DNA of 64,000 nucleotides, taken from positions 11,966,001 to 12,030,000 of the forward strand of contig OZ059899.1 of NCBI GenBank assembly GCA_964057225.1, given 5' to 3'. Below, in pieces: positions 15,969-26,956 of the stretch. The position numbers and the translations under genes are program-made. The first letter of the stretch is position 1. The number at the start of each line of letters is the position of its first letter. This stretch comes from Auanema rhodensis (Eukaryota > Nematoda > Chromadorea > Rhabditida > Rhabditidae). Below the pieces are notes generated by a model, which was not told the DNA's origin, did not search any database, and saw only the letters and a list, made by a program, of their open reading frames with translations.

Positions 15969-18563
15969 TTATTCTGATGGTTCAGGCCTGAAACAATTTT
16001 GTATTTAATATATTATGATCTCATTTTATAAATATATAGATACGTTTACAAAATAAAAAATACATACCGTACATGAGGTTGCCGAACCGGTAAAGAGTCA
16101 GACGATAGTTGCTTGGGTAATGCGTTTAAACTAGATTCATCCCTAATCACTTTTGGTTGTTTATTAGTGAGTACTGGCATTGGTTTCTTCCCTCCGCCTA
16201 AACGAAAAATATATGTGGTCATATGAATGCTAAACTACTTCGACAAACCCATGCTGAAGAGGAAATTCCTCCATCCGCCCTTTTTATCTTGTTGTTGGGC
16301 GGCTGATAGTACCGCCTTAACAAGAAAACTTTAAAACTATGCAAACAACTAACAAACAACCTTATAAATTTGGGAACGAACAAAACGGGGATAGGAGTCT
16401 TTTGCCATAAGGGTAAAAACATGCTCTTCTGAATGCGTAAAAGCGTGTCTCTTCGCTGCATCACTGTCAGCTTTTCGGAGACAGTCCAACGTTTGGTCAA
16501 GTGTTCTATTATCAACGTTAACCTGTGACGCAGCATTAGGACCAAGGAATTCATCATAAATAGCTTGAGATTTTTTGTAAATATCTCGATTAGGCGATAA
16601 CTTTAGTTCTTGAATCTTTAACCAGAATCTAATATTTTCAGAGGAATATTCAGATTCTAAAAATGTTTCCAAGACCTACAACAATAATATTAAAATGAAG
16701 AAGAACTTTACGGGATTTACCTGCCGACCCATGCTATCTCTCACGAGTTCATGTACTGATAAGCCCCATCGTTTTACACGCAACTCAGTTGGTATTTCAA
16801 CGCTGAAATTCCAGAAACGATAAAAAATGTGAAAGTTCAAACTCACGAGTCAGAGTTAAGAATCCAGAAACTTTGATCTTCTGTAACCCAAGGATTTCCA
16901 CCGGGAACGGGGGGACTTAAGAAGGGATCATACTCTACCCGTTGATCAACCCATGTTACCATTCTAAAACAAGATGAAGTAGAATAAAATTTTACTAATT
17001 AAGTTACGTGTCGGAAGCCTTCAATGCTTTTAGCCACGGCTTTGTTTTGATACTGAATCTTAATCGTTCTATGGTATTTTTGTAGCCCTGCACTGTTGTT
17101 TTTCGAATACGACGTTCAAGCTAGAAGAAGTATTAAATTGATTTTTCTATATCTCGAAAAACTCCACTACCTTATGCATAGGTTGCTCCAGATACTTGTT
17201 TGGTCCAGGGCGGCGAGAACGCCAAAACGCACGCTCTTCGGAATCATAAACGACCTAAAGATATTATGACTATTCAGTTATTTTAAAACTATTGGAGAAG
17301 TTTTTCCAATAAAAAGTTCCGTACTTTGTCAGCCTTCTTCTTTTCCTTTTGGTGCTTAAGTTGCATTTCAGCCTGTTGAGTAATAAATCCCCACATATGA
17401 GCTAGCAGTTCGGCTAGTCTGACACAAACAAACGGTTTAAAGGTTTATTGATATAATATATACCTGTTGTAGGATTCAGCTTCATCATCCTCCAAGCCAT
17501 GTTTTTGCTCATTTCGAAGCAAGCGCTTATTCAAATATATTGCTAAAGATTGAACTTTATAAAAAAAACCTTAAGAATTAATGTACCATATTCAACATTA
17601 TCAGTATTAGTAGCGTGGGAGGGCCAGAAGTACGGACGTTGTAATCGATACAATGTTCCGTCCTGTTTAACTTCTTTAACTTCTTCAATTACAGGGAATA
17701 AATAGCCATATTGGACAAGTATGGTAGCAAGGTGCTCAGCCTCAAGGTCGCCGTCGCTGATGCCTTGGAATAACTGAAAAGCAAGATGATGATAAACAGT
17801 TTAACATATGATAAAATTTTCAAACCAACCTGCTCTACTAGAAGGGCCACAAGCGATGTTCCTGTGAGTGCTTGAGGTACAGCAACTCGGAAATACTTGT
17901 GTGTTTTAAGCTCAGCTCCTTCCAGTAAGCGACGACTGAGCACGTCCAGCTAAAATACAGTATCTTTTAAACAGTTTCACAATTATAATTTTTATTTTTT
18001 ATAATTTTTTTTTTCAATTTTGAAATAAATTTATCAGTTTTTATAAAAAACTATGACTTATAATTTTTCAATATGCAAAATGGAATAATAAACATTTTTA
18101 AACTAAACCTTTGGAAAACAAAGACATAAGTACAATGTGGAATGTTTAATATTATTATTTTTTATTTCTTATTTCTGATTGCTCATTAAGATCTCAGTAA
18201 AATGATAAAATAGTTAATATATCATAATTTAGAACAGATAAGAGCTATCTTAACAGTTATTAAACAAAAAAACATACGGAAACAAAGCGATAAGCAAGAT
18301 AAGAAACATTACAAGTAATTATGTCTTTGATTTTATAATTATAACAAAAGCATTTCTTGAATTCAAATAACCTTCATCTTTTCACAACAGAGCATTGTGA
18401 CCGACTTATACTAGAAGCGCGAAGACAAGAAAGCAATTTATCGAACTTTCAACGAACTATTGAGCGGTCGGGCTCAGTGGCCCAAGCTCATCCAAACAAA
18501 AGAGGTTTATCAATATTATCAGAATAAGTTGATCCAGCTCACCTTGGCCAGCGGAGTGGTCAT
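15969..18563 (-). CDS. eat-16: R7-family RGS protein (DEP + GGL + RGS), EAT-16/RGS9-like
   Basis: About 480 residues from the internal start MTTPLAK at 18563. In order: DEP domain (HKYFRVAVPQALTGTSLVALL...LEAEHLATILVQYGYLFPV...YRLQRPYFWPS), the DHEX helices (NTDNVEYAIYLNKR...EERAFWRSRRPGPN), a GGL domain of the G-beta5-binding type ending DPFLSPPVPGGNPWVTEDQSFW, and an RGS domain (WGLSVHELVRDSMGRQVLETFLESEYSSENIRFW...KDSYPRFVRSQIYK). VEIPTELRVKRW before the RGS box and VNVDNRTLDQTL within it look more like RGS9/11 than RGS6/7, so EAT-16 is preferred over EGL-10; this is moderate. RGS proteins of this class speed GTP hydrolysis on G-alpha in neurons and muscle. An open frame continues upstream in phase to 18833 (see separate entry). 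Confidence 0.85.
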
Positions 18564-18833
18564 GCGAGAGGAGCGCGACTGATCGTCGGTCGTCGCAGTA
18601 CTGCTGTCGCCGCGGGGCGCAACCAATGATTTCCAATAATTCCCAACGTATGCGTGTGCTTGTGTGTATGTGAGTGTGTGCGAGTGTGTCTCCGTCGGGG
18701 CGCCGCCGTCGCCGCCGCCGCCGCTGCTGCTGCTCTGCTCTCTCCTCCCGCCGCCGCTGCTGCTGCTGCCGCTTCGTATCTGCGTCCCTGCCAATGCCTT
18801 TCTACGTCGGCACGCGCGTTCTGTTTCTCTCAC
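18564..18833 (-). CDS. Possible N-terminal extension of the RGS protein, low complexity
   Basis: The reading frame of the RGS first exon stays open upstream to an ATG at 18833, adding 90 residues of Ser/Gly/Arg-rich low-complexity sequence (SSSSGGG, SSSSGGGGDGG) coded by CAG/CGG-type triplet repeats, then HSHTLTYTQAHAYVGNYWKS. It could be a true extension or an open 5' leader; no conserved domain decides between them. Confidence 0.35.
18655..18780 (+). repeat. TG/AG-rich tract and CCG/CTG triplet-repeat island
   Basis: A TGTGTG-rich stretch (18655-18690) is followed by runs of CCG and CTG triplets (about 18700-18775). This is a G+C-rich island in otherwise A+T-rich DNA, immediately upstream of the conserved RGS start codon. 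Confidence 0.75.
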
Positions 18834-20285
18834 TCTGCTTAACGCCTGTCGCGCGCGTGACCGAAAGCGACTGAATTTTGTCGCAAGAAGCTTGCAGAAA
18901 AGGGGACAGTTCCACTAAGCATACATCCAGATAGCTTTGATATATCTAAATGAGACTAACTACTTCTAGTTCCTAATGACTAAAAAAATCTGGGAGATCC
19001 AGAAACTAATTATTTTCAAATTGGCATACAATGATACATTGGATCCAATCATATTGGATCAAAAATTGGCATACAACGATACCTTAGATTATAACTGTTT
19101 ATAGAAAAATCATAAATTAATAAAAAATATGATAATTGTGTTATAAAACGCTATCATCGCTAACATTAATCTTTAAAATCAGTCATTAGTGCGCCATTTC
19201 TGCAAACTGTTTAACTCGTATGCACCCACATTTTCCTTTTTTCCACATCTCTTAACTGAGCCATCAACGTATTACGATATTAGAACATTCGAAGTAATTC
19301 AATGCGTTATGGCTCCAAGTTGTTGAACCACCATCGCCTGCTTCCACCCCCTCCCTCGACTGACTCTCGTTCTCGTCTCTTCATCCTATCTCTTTGTGCT
19401 CTAGTCATCACACTATTGCCTAGAGCGATGAGCCGAATGAAGGGGATCTAATCTTCATCTCCTTCGAATACTGTCCAAGACAAACAGTTTTACTCACGTG
19501 TTTATAGATATGCATGGAAAAACCAGTTGCATGACCCAACAACGATGCTTCTTTAATATTCTATCCAAAAATAGAACAAGGATATATGAGAAAGAGAGAC
19601 GAGCGATTTGGCTCTGAAGCAAGAACATGAACCAATTCATGAGATGTACCTAATGGAAACTTTGCCCCCAAAACCAAACGTGTTAGATAATGTGTCAATC
19701 CAGGAAAATTTGGTTTTCTCAGTAGTTTCTGTCTAACATTTAGTGCTGAAGCAACCAAGAGATAGACGCGGAAGCATCATGCTAAGCCATTAGGGCTTTG
19801 TTGGTAGCACAACGGATGCGGGATACTAACGATGAACGATTGTGCCTCAACCCACGCAGTTTTTGAAATAGCTTTCAGTTCAAAAATTTTTGACAATACT
19901 ATCTGAATATGTCTCATCTTTAATGAAGAAAAAACTTCCCCTTCTTCTTCTCTAAATTTTCAAAAATAGGGAAAAAAGTTACAATTCTTAACTAATAACT
20001 GAAGCCATGTACTAAATTCCATTTTATGTGGGAAAATAGAAATTCAACAAGCCCCACATGACAATACATGCGTCGGTCCTAATAAGGCTTGACACTAGGC
20101 AATTGACTTTTTGTATATTGGTCCTCACACGATTTATTTAGTGGCGACGCTATGCCAATCGATGTCTCATATTATGCGTTATATATTTAACATGTCAACT
20201 TTTTTTCAAATTTATTTAAATTTCTACAATTGTGAATGAAAAAAAAATATTTGAATGGGATAAATTTAGGGCGTATTGATGCGAA
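18834..20285. other. Intergenic region between the divergent RGS and hnRNP F/H-like genes
   Basis: It contains a 17-bp direct repeat (TTGGCATACAAYGATAC at 19021-19037 and 19066-19082) around a palindrome ATTGGATCCAAT. It also contains a degenerate open frame on the minus strand (19561-19758) that recalls M16 metallopeptidases. Otherwise A+T-rich with no recognised gene; promoters for both neighbours must lie here. Confidence 0.5.
19561..19758 (-). pseudogene. Possible relic of an M16 (insulysin/nardilysin) peptidase
   Basis: A 65-codon frame reads NFPGLTHYLTRLVLGAKFPLGTSHELVHVL. This resembles the PGLAHFLEHMLFLGTxKYP...F...L block of M16 metallopeptidases, but the zinc-binding H-x-x-E-H is H-x-x-x-R and the frame ends soon after. 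No further exons were found. If real it is a dead fragment; chance similarity is possible. Confidence 0.3.
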
Positions 20286-22552
20286 ATGGTTAAAAACTTA
20301 ATATTAAAATGCAAAGGCCTGCCGTACTCTTGTACAGTAGAAGATCTTCGAAAGTTTCTAGGAGGTTTTGTTTCTGCTGGCTTTTAATAGTTAGCAAGTT
20401 TTTTGAACTTTAAGATGCCGGAATTGCAAAAGTTGAACTCCCAATGCGTGATGGTAAAGCGATGGGCGATGCTACAGTTCATTTTGATAATGATATAGAT
20501 TACAATAATGCATTAAAGAAAGATCGCGAACATATGGGTCATAGGTACGTTGTTTTCTCTCTGGCTATATCAAATTTTTCTTCTAAAGGTATATTGAAGT
20601 TTTCCCTGCTGATGAAGACAGGTCTCGACCACGTTTCCCCCCTAGTGATAGGTTGTTACTATTAAGCAGTATCCATTATTAACTTCCATGATTTACAGGG
20701 GACGTGGTAGGGGTGATTATGGATACAATGGGCGAGGTGGAGGATCTTCTCGTCGTGGTGGGGAACGTACATCAACAGGCAATGATGGCATTGTTCGACT
20801 TCGGGGCTTACCATTTAGTGCAAGGGAAAGAGACATTTATGACTTTTTTGCTCCTCTTCCTATCGTTCATGTTTGTCAATGATCAATATGTTATATTTGA
20901 TGAAAGGGTGTTTCAGAGTGGTGTTCTTTTACCGGATTCTCGAGATGCCCCTAAAAATAATGGAGAGGCATTTGTGGTGTTTGAAGATTCACAATCAGCC
21001 AGCCTTGCTCTGCAACGTCACATGAAAAACATGCAACATAGGTTTGTTTTACTTTTTTCTTCGAATATTTTTTATTCATATAATCGTACACCCGTGGTTG
21101 GAATCTTTGTTTTATTATTCATTTTTATGCTTTTTGGCTTTTTTGTATTTCTAAATTATCGATTGTAAATTTGGCTATGAGCAAATAGCTATGGAAATGT
21201 GTTGGACGGTATGGCTAGTGGAGTTTTTCTTGATTCGGTTTCTAAGGCTAGGAATAGGTGTTAAATTTTGATTGTGCCACATTGACATTAGTTCTTTGCT
21301 CAGCTTTAATTTTTTCGAGAATTTTTTTTGGAATGGAGGTATTGGTCTACTTTAGGTATATCGAGGTATTCAATGCGACGTATCAAGAAATGGTTAGATT
21401 CTGTGATGATAATCGCTTGCGTGCTCCTCGCACTGGGGGAAGAGGTAATAGTTATGGAGCATCAGGAAGAGGTGGATACGATGAATATTCAAATCACGGA
21501 GGTTTTGGTGGTGGATCTCATGCTCCTCCGGAGTACGGAGGAGGGTATGGACGCTCTCCAACGTATGACCGTAGATCCGGTCCCTCCTATGACCCGGGCT
21601 ACGGATCATCTACTCCGGCAGACTATGGTTGGGGAGGGCCTGAAGCACGGGGACCCGAGCCCAGAGGCCCTTCAGCTGATCCATATGCCAGAGGGAGTGA
21701 TCCGTATATTCGGCAGGGGGTAGAAATGTATGGACGTCCTTCTGATACTTATGCCAGGCCTGCTTCTGAAGACCCATATGCACGACGAGCGTTCCCACCT
21801 GATGATGACTATACTAGACCTGTACGCCCGGATCCATATATGCGCTCAACCGATGCTTACGGGCGGCCAGCGGCAGGAGAATCCTGGAGAGAAGAGCGAC
21901 CAGAAAGTCAGCGGTCCACAAATCCTACAGGATATGGAGAAAACAATTCCTGGGATGGATATGGCTATGGATCAGATTATCGACAACATACGGGTGGTGG
22001 TCCGATGAGACGGGAAGCATCGGGTAGTGCCTGGAGGGATGATAGAAGGGAAGCTCCTCGTGGAAGGGAACGTCCTGGCCAGAAGTATATTCTCAAGATG
22101 AGAGGAGTACCTTTCAGAGCAGTAGAGACGGATGTTTATGACGTAAGTTTGTATCATTTAGTTATTGAAATGTGAGATCAAAGGGGGTTAGGGGGTTTTA
22201 TAAATTTGCGGGCAGTTTTGTTTTGGCTGAATTTCCTTGTCAGGCTGGTTGGATGGCATTCAATGTTTTTGAGATCAATCAACATTAAATCTTTCGTTTT
22301 CGTTGTTGACCTTGTTTTTATAGTTTTTCACACCTATACGCCCTCAAAAAGTTGAGATAATTCGAGAACCTGGAGGTAGGCCGTCAGGAGAAGCTAGAGT
22401 GGAGTTTGAAACCCGAAAAGATTATGACGAAGCCCTTCTAAAAGATAAGCAGTACATGGGTATGTTTGAAAGACATTAAATGTTTTTATTAATCGTTTGC
22501 TGTAGGAGCTCGTTATGTGGAACTGTTCCCCGATTTTGGTGGAAGATATTGA
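20286..22552 (+). CDS. hnRNP F/H-type RNA-binding protein with three quasi-RRMs
   Basis: About 8 exons, roughly 510 residues. qRRM1 starts at once (MVKNLILKCKGLPYSCTVEDLRKFL...), qRRM2 is IVRLRGLPFSARERDIYDFF...GEAFVVFED, and qRRM3 is YILKMRGVPFRAVETDVYDFF...GEARVEFETRKDYDEALLKDKQYMGARYVELF. The GLPF/GVPF and R-x-x-D-x-Y-x-FF signatures identify the F/H family, which binds G-tracts and regulates splicing. Between qRRM2 and qRRM3 lies a ~250-residue Gly/Tyr/Arg-rich linker with repeated DPYxR motifs. The intron before that linker is about 320 nt. In C. elegans the counterparts would be sym-2 or hrpf-1; I cannot choose. The next gene starts 196 nt downstream on the same strand. Confidence 0.9.
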
Positions 22553-22748
22553 ATTATAAGTTTTTTTATTTGATTCACGTTGCTTCATATTGTTATTATT
22601 ATTTCATACAATTTGTAATTTATATATTGCATTACCTAGACAAACTAATAAATAATTTAAATTCTTTATAAGACTTTTGGAATGAAAAGTTTTGAACTTC
22701 AAATTATCTCCTAATCCATAATGTATGAAGTTTATGGTTTTTATATAG

Positions 22749-25700
22749 ATGACGTTTTATCTGAAGGATGGTGAAACTCGTAGGAAAAATGTGTATGTAC
22801 CTGGCAGAGATTCGTTGGTCGATGAAGTAATGAGAGGATGGGAATCCAAGTGAGGAATTCCAAGAGTTTGGTGTTTAAAGTTTATAAATTATCATAGATA
22901 TTGTGTATTCTCTAATGCAACTATATGTATAACAACATTCAATGTTAATGGAAAAACTCCAATACAATCACTACCCAATTGGTTTCCTGAGGGAAAGGTT
23001 GCAGATTTTTATGCTATTGGGTATGACACACATTGAACGAAAATTTAAATCATAGTTCATTGTCTTACAGACTTCAAGAAATGGACCTCTCAGTAGGCAC
23101 TTATTTAATTGATAATACAAAAAAAATGGAAGAATGGTTGTCATGTATTAAAAATTCTCTGCCTGGTGGTCCCAGCAATTTCGAAATTGTAGGCTTTCTC
23201 AGTCGTTTATCCGATCTTATTGGTTAATTCCATATTTAGATTTCGTCAATGCGCCTTGTGGGCATATTTGTAGTTCTAATTAAAAATCGTGCATCAAGTG
23301 TACGAGTTACGAATGTTTCTACGAATTTCGTTCCAACCGGAATATCTGTTGGAATCAATAAACTTGGAAATAAGGTTATCTTTGCATAAACTGTTAAGAT
23401 AATTACAAAAGTTATTTTAAGGGAGGTACAGGTATTTCTCTAAAAATGAATGATACCTATGTCTGTTTTGTCAATTGTCATTTGGCTGCTGGCAATGCTG
23501 AAGTTGACAGAAGAAATCAAGACTTTCGGTATTTGAAATTGAAATTCAACTTTTAAATATCGAATTTATAGCGATATTTCGCAGTTATCTTTCGGTAACA
23601 ACCTCTCCTTATATGACCATGACGTCGTTTTCTGGTTTGGAGACTTGAACTATAGAATTAATGCTGAAAGTGCTGGCTGGACAGGAAATGATGTAAACAT
23701 TTAATAATCTCACAATTAAAACAAAAAAAACGTTAAGGTTCGTGATATTGCCACAAGTAAGGACTTTCCAACATTGTTCAAATACGATCAGGTTTTTATC
23801 ACTTTATTTTGAGTTTCCATGTCTTTCATTCAGCTGAAAGAGCAACAAGCCCAGAATAAATGTTTTGTCGGTTTTCAAGAGCCTAGCTGCCTAACATTCC
23901 GTCCAACATATAAATATGATCCAGGAACTTGTATTTGGGATACCAGTGAAAAGGTTTTTAAAACTTATTAAACGATGTTTTGACATATTTTTATTATTGT
24001 AGGCTCGCGCTCCAGCATGGTGTGACCGTGTTTTATATTGGACAAGAGCACAAAATTATGAGATTGAACAATATCTCTATGACAGGTGAATCGGCTTTGA
24101 CTTTTTATTTTCGAATAGATTTATGAATTTCTGTTAAAATTAACGTATACAAAAGTACAAAACAATCCACGTGGGTTGATGTGGATATCACTTCATTTTT
24201 TAACGAAATGCAATGTACAGTGGTTGAAATTTCTAAATTTAGTGACATAACACTATACCTCATATCCATTATTTCAGTGTTCCGCAAATCACTGTAAGTG
24301 ATCACAAACCCGTTAGAGCTGGATTCAATATGGTTCTCAAAGAAATGAATCAGGTAGTTTGTAGGTAGTTATTCCTATATACTTTCACGTTTAGGACAAA
24401 GCTGATGCTCTTTATGATGAAGCTATTAGAGAAGCTGATCGTAGAGCTAATGATAATCTTCCTCAGGTAGAATTAAGTGAAAGAGAGGTAAACTTTTATT
24501 TGGCTCCTATTATTTTGGTCTTGAAATTTTAGGTGGACTTCGGTGAAGTACGCTTCCTTGAACCTATATCACAATTGATTACCGTAAAGAACACCGGTAA
24601 ATGCTCCGTAAGTTCTATAAATAAAAAACAGTTTCTTATTACCCTTTCGTAGGTTCGCTTTAAATTCATGCTTCGCGAAAATAGTACAATAAGTGCAAAT
24701 TGGCTTCAAGTTACCCCTCCAAGTTATCTTATTCCCGTAGGGCAATCTACACAGGTTTGCTTGCCATAATGATTTGAGAAGTACTCTGAAAATTCAGATT
24801 TCCTTAACTGTAATTGTTGACAAGAAGATATCATGGGAGCTCACTGAAAATGATCTTCAAGATATTTTAGTAATGAATTTAGAACATGGACGAGATCATT
24901 TCATACCCGTAACAGCAAAATACTACCCTAGGTAATTTGATTACAAAAATAAAAAACATTTCCCGATTTGAACGATTTTAGATGTTTTGGTGTAACGTTG
25001 GAAAGACTAATAAGCAACAAAAGGCAGAACTCGAATCTTATAGATTTTGTAAGTTTTATTTAGTTTAATTAGTTTATGTGAAACATCTCTAGTTTCATCT
25101 CTTTGGTGCTCGTTATTAAACGAGTTGTTTCACATATAATAGATAACCATCTACGAATATATACAGGATGAAAGTGTAATGACCTTAACCCTTATGTCAT
25201 GCCATTCGTTGATTTCAAAGCTTTCACTCATTTTCAAATTCATGTTTAGGGTGATGCTAACGCCTCCGAAGACTTGTCTCCTCCAAACGTCCCTCGCGAG
25301 GTATATTCTGACATCTTAAGACCAGTTATTGGTCTATCATCAACTGTTTCATTCAACTGAATATTTTTCGCTTTCAGTTCTTCCGATTAGTGTCTGCGTT
25401 ACAAGCACAAAGAGTAGACAATTTAGATCTAGTAGATGGAATTCTCCGTAATCCAACTTTCGTTCGTGTGCGAAACGCTCTAGAAAATGATTGTCCAAAA
25501 GATCTAAGTAAGTTAAATTACAAACTAATTTTGATAAATGTCTTTGCTTAGCAAAATTGGATGTCTCATCAAATGACTTATACAATGTACTCATTCGCTT
25601 GGTGGATTCTTTGAAATGTATGAATTCATGCATTGTACGAAATACAAAATGTAATTCTGTTAATTCAGACCCACTTATCCCTGAAAATCGTCATGAAGAA

Positions 25701-26067
25701 ATCAAGAGATCTTGTCGCGAATCTGGTCGTTTATGGGCATTGATTGGATCATTGCCACCTATCAACGGGGCTGTAATTGAATATTTAATAAGATATTTAA
25801 CCGAAGTAGTTCGCCACAAGCCATCTGCAGAAGGTATATCATTCTTTCTATTTTAATTTTACTTACCGTTACCTTTGTGAAGATTTCCTCGTTGTGTGGG
25901 CTGATATATTGTTCCGAGACCGTAATTCTCAAAATATTGGAGTTCGTCCGACAGCTACAAGCAATAGTGACCCTAGAACAATTGCATTGTGGAGTTTATG
26001 TGCTTATGATAAGCAAGTTGCCATTTTTCACAGCCAATCTACACCTAAATTATCAAATTCCTCATAG
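22749..26067 (+). CDS. ocrl-1: OCRL/INPP5B-type inositol polyphosphate 5-phosphatase
   Basis: About 18 exons, roughly 780 residues. The 5-phosphatase domain starts near the N-terminus: TTFNVNGKTP, LQEMDLS, the catalytic HLAAG and FWFGDLNYRI, then PAWCDRVLYW and SDHKPV. An ASH domain follows (VDFGEVRFLEPISQLITVKNTGKC...). It ends in a RhoGAP-like domain (FFRLVSALQ...DVSSNDLYNVLIRLVDSL...LPPINGAVIEYLIRYL). As in OCRL, I see no arginine finger, so the GAP domain should act in binding only. The N-terminal PH domain of vertebrate OCRL is absent. It removes the 5-phosphate of PI(4,5)P2 on endosomal and Golgi membranes. ATG follows directly on TTTTATATAG, an acceptor-like site; with a 196-nt gap to the previous gene this suggests an operon. 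One intron near 25049-25248 holds a nested inverted repeat. Confidence 0.93.
25075..25136. repeat. Nested inverted repeat in an OCRL intron
   Basis: Outer arms TATGTGAAACA (25075-25085) and TGTTTCACATA (25126-25136) pair perfectly over 11 bp. Inner arms CTCGTT/AACGAG (25109-25114, 25119-25124) close on a 4-nt loop. It lies in an intron of about 200 nt, far larger than the neighbouring 45-nt introns. Confidence 0.75.
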
Positions 26068-26956
26068 GACGTAAATTAAATCAATCTTAAATTTCTAGGC
26101 TCAGCAAAAAAAAATTTGTTTACCAACTGACTGATTTTCAAAATGGTTAAAAATATCCGTTTTGACCTTATATTCTCTTCGTTTTTCCATCTTTACTAGT
26201 TACAGTCAGTAAAACATCTGAGTGAAAGAGTTTGCTTAGTGATCATCAAATGCTTTGATATTCTGTGAATATCAAACAATTGTAAAACTCTTAGGTGTCC
26301 ATTATTCATTAAAATGGATCAGATATTTCTCTGTTTGCCATCTATTCAACTTCACTTTGTTTTTTGTTTTTATCTGTCTTATCTTTCTAGAATACATATA
26401 GAAATAGGCTTGTTTACTATAAACAGACCGTGTCATGGTTTTTCCTTTTAAGCTAAAAACACAAAGTGACCTTCATTTTTATAACGAAGAGAATATTTTT
26501 AGAGGATTTCTCTATAGCTTTAATCCTTCTAGGATACTTATTTGAGGCTTGTAGAAACTCTATAGCATGTACCCATGTTAGTTTTCTGAGACTTAAGCTC
26601 TTCACTTTTATTTGAGCTTATATTAGAACTAATTTTGAATCTGTGATTATTATTTTATTTGTATTCTACTAACACCCCCCCATCCCACCCTATTCATTGG
26701 GTTCTTTGTAAATCTTAACTATTTAGTCTTATTCTTTGATTTTTATCAGATTTCTATTAACATTTTATTGAATTTATATTTATGTATATGTAACTTACAG
26801 GCATTTAATCTAGTGAAAGCCGACTAATGTGATATATCGTTCGTAGAAACCCGGTGCATTTATTCTGAATTAACAACGTTTTGAAATTATTATTTTCTCC
26901 ATTTTAATGGTTTTCAACCATATTTATCTTATCTTTCCTTTTTAGTATTTAAAGAT
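26068..26956. other. Intergenic region between OCRL and SYAP1-like genes
   Basis: Non-coding, A+T-rich. It contains a perfect 10-bp-arm hairpin TTTGATATTC-TGT-GAATATCAAA (26254-26276). A 14-bp inverted pair, ATATTCTCTTCGTT at 26170-26183 and AACGAAGAGAATAT at 26483-26496, brackets it, as in a small non-autonomous element. Target-site duplications are not evident. Confidence 0.5.

Noticed and set aside
19795-19862. tRNA-like sequence (GGTAGCACAACGGATGC...)
   Set aside because: No T-loop GGTTCGA and no acceptor-stem pairing could be found.
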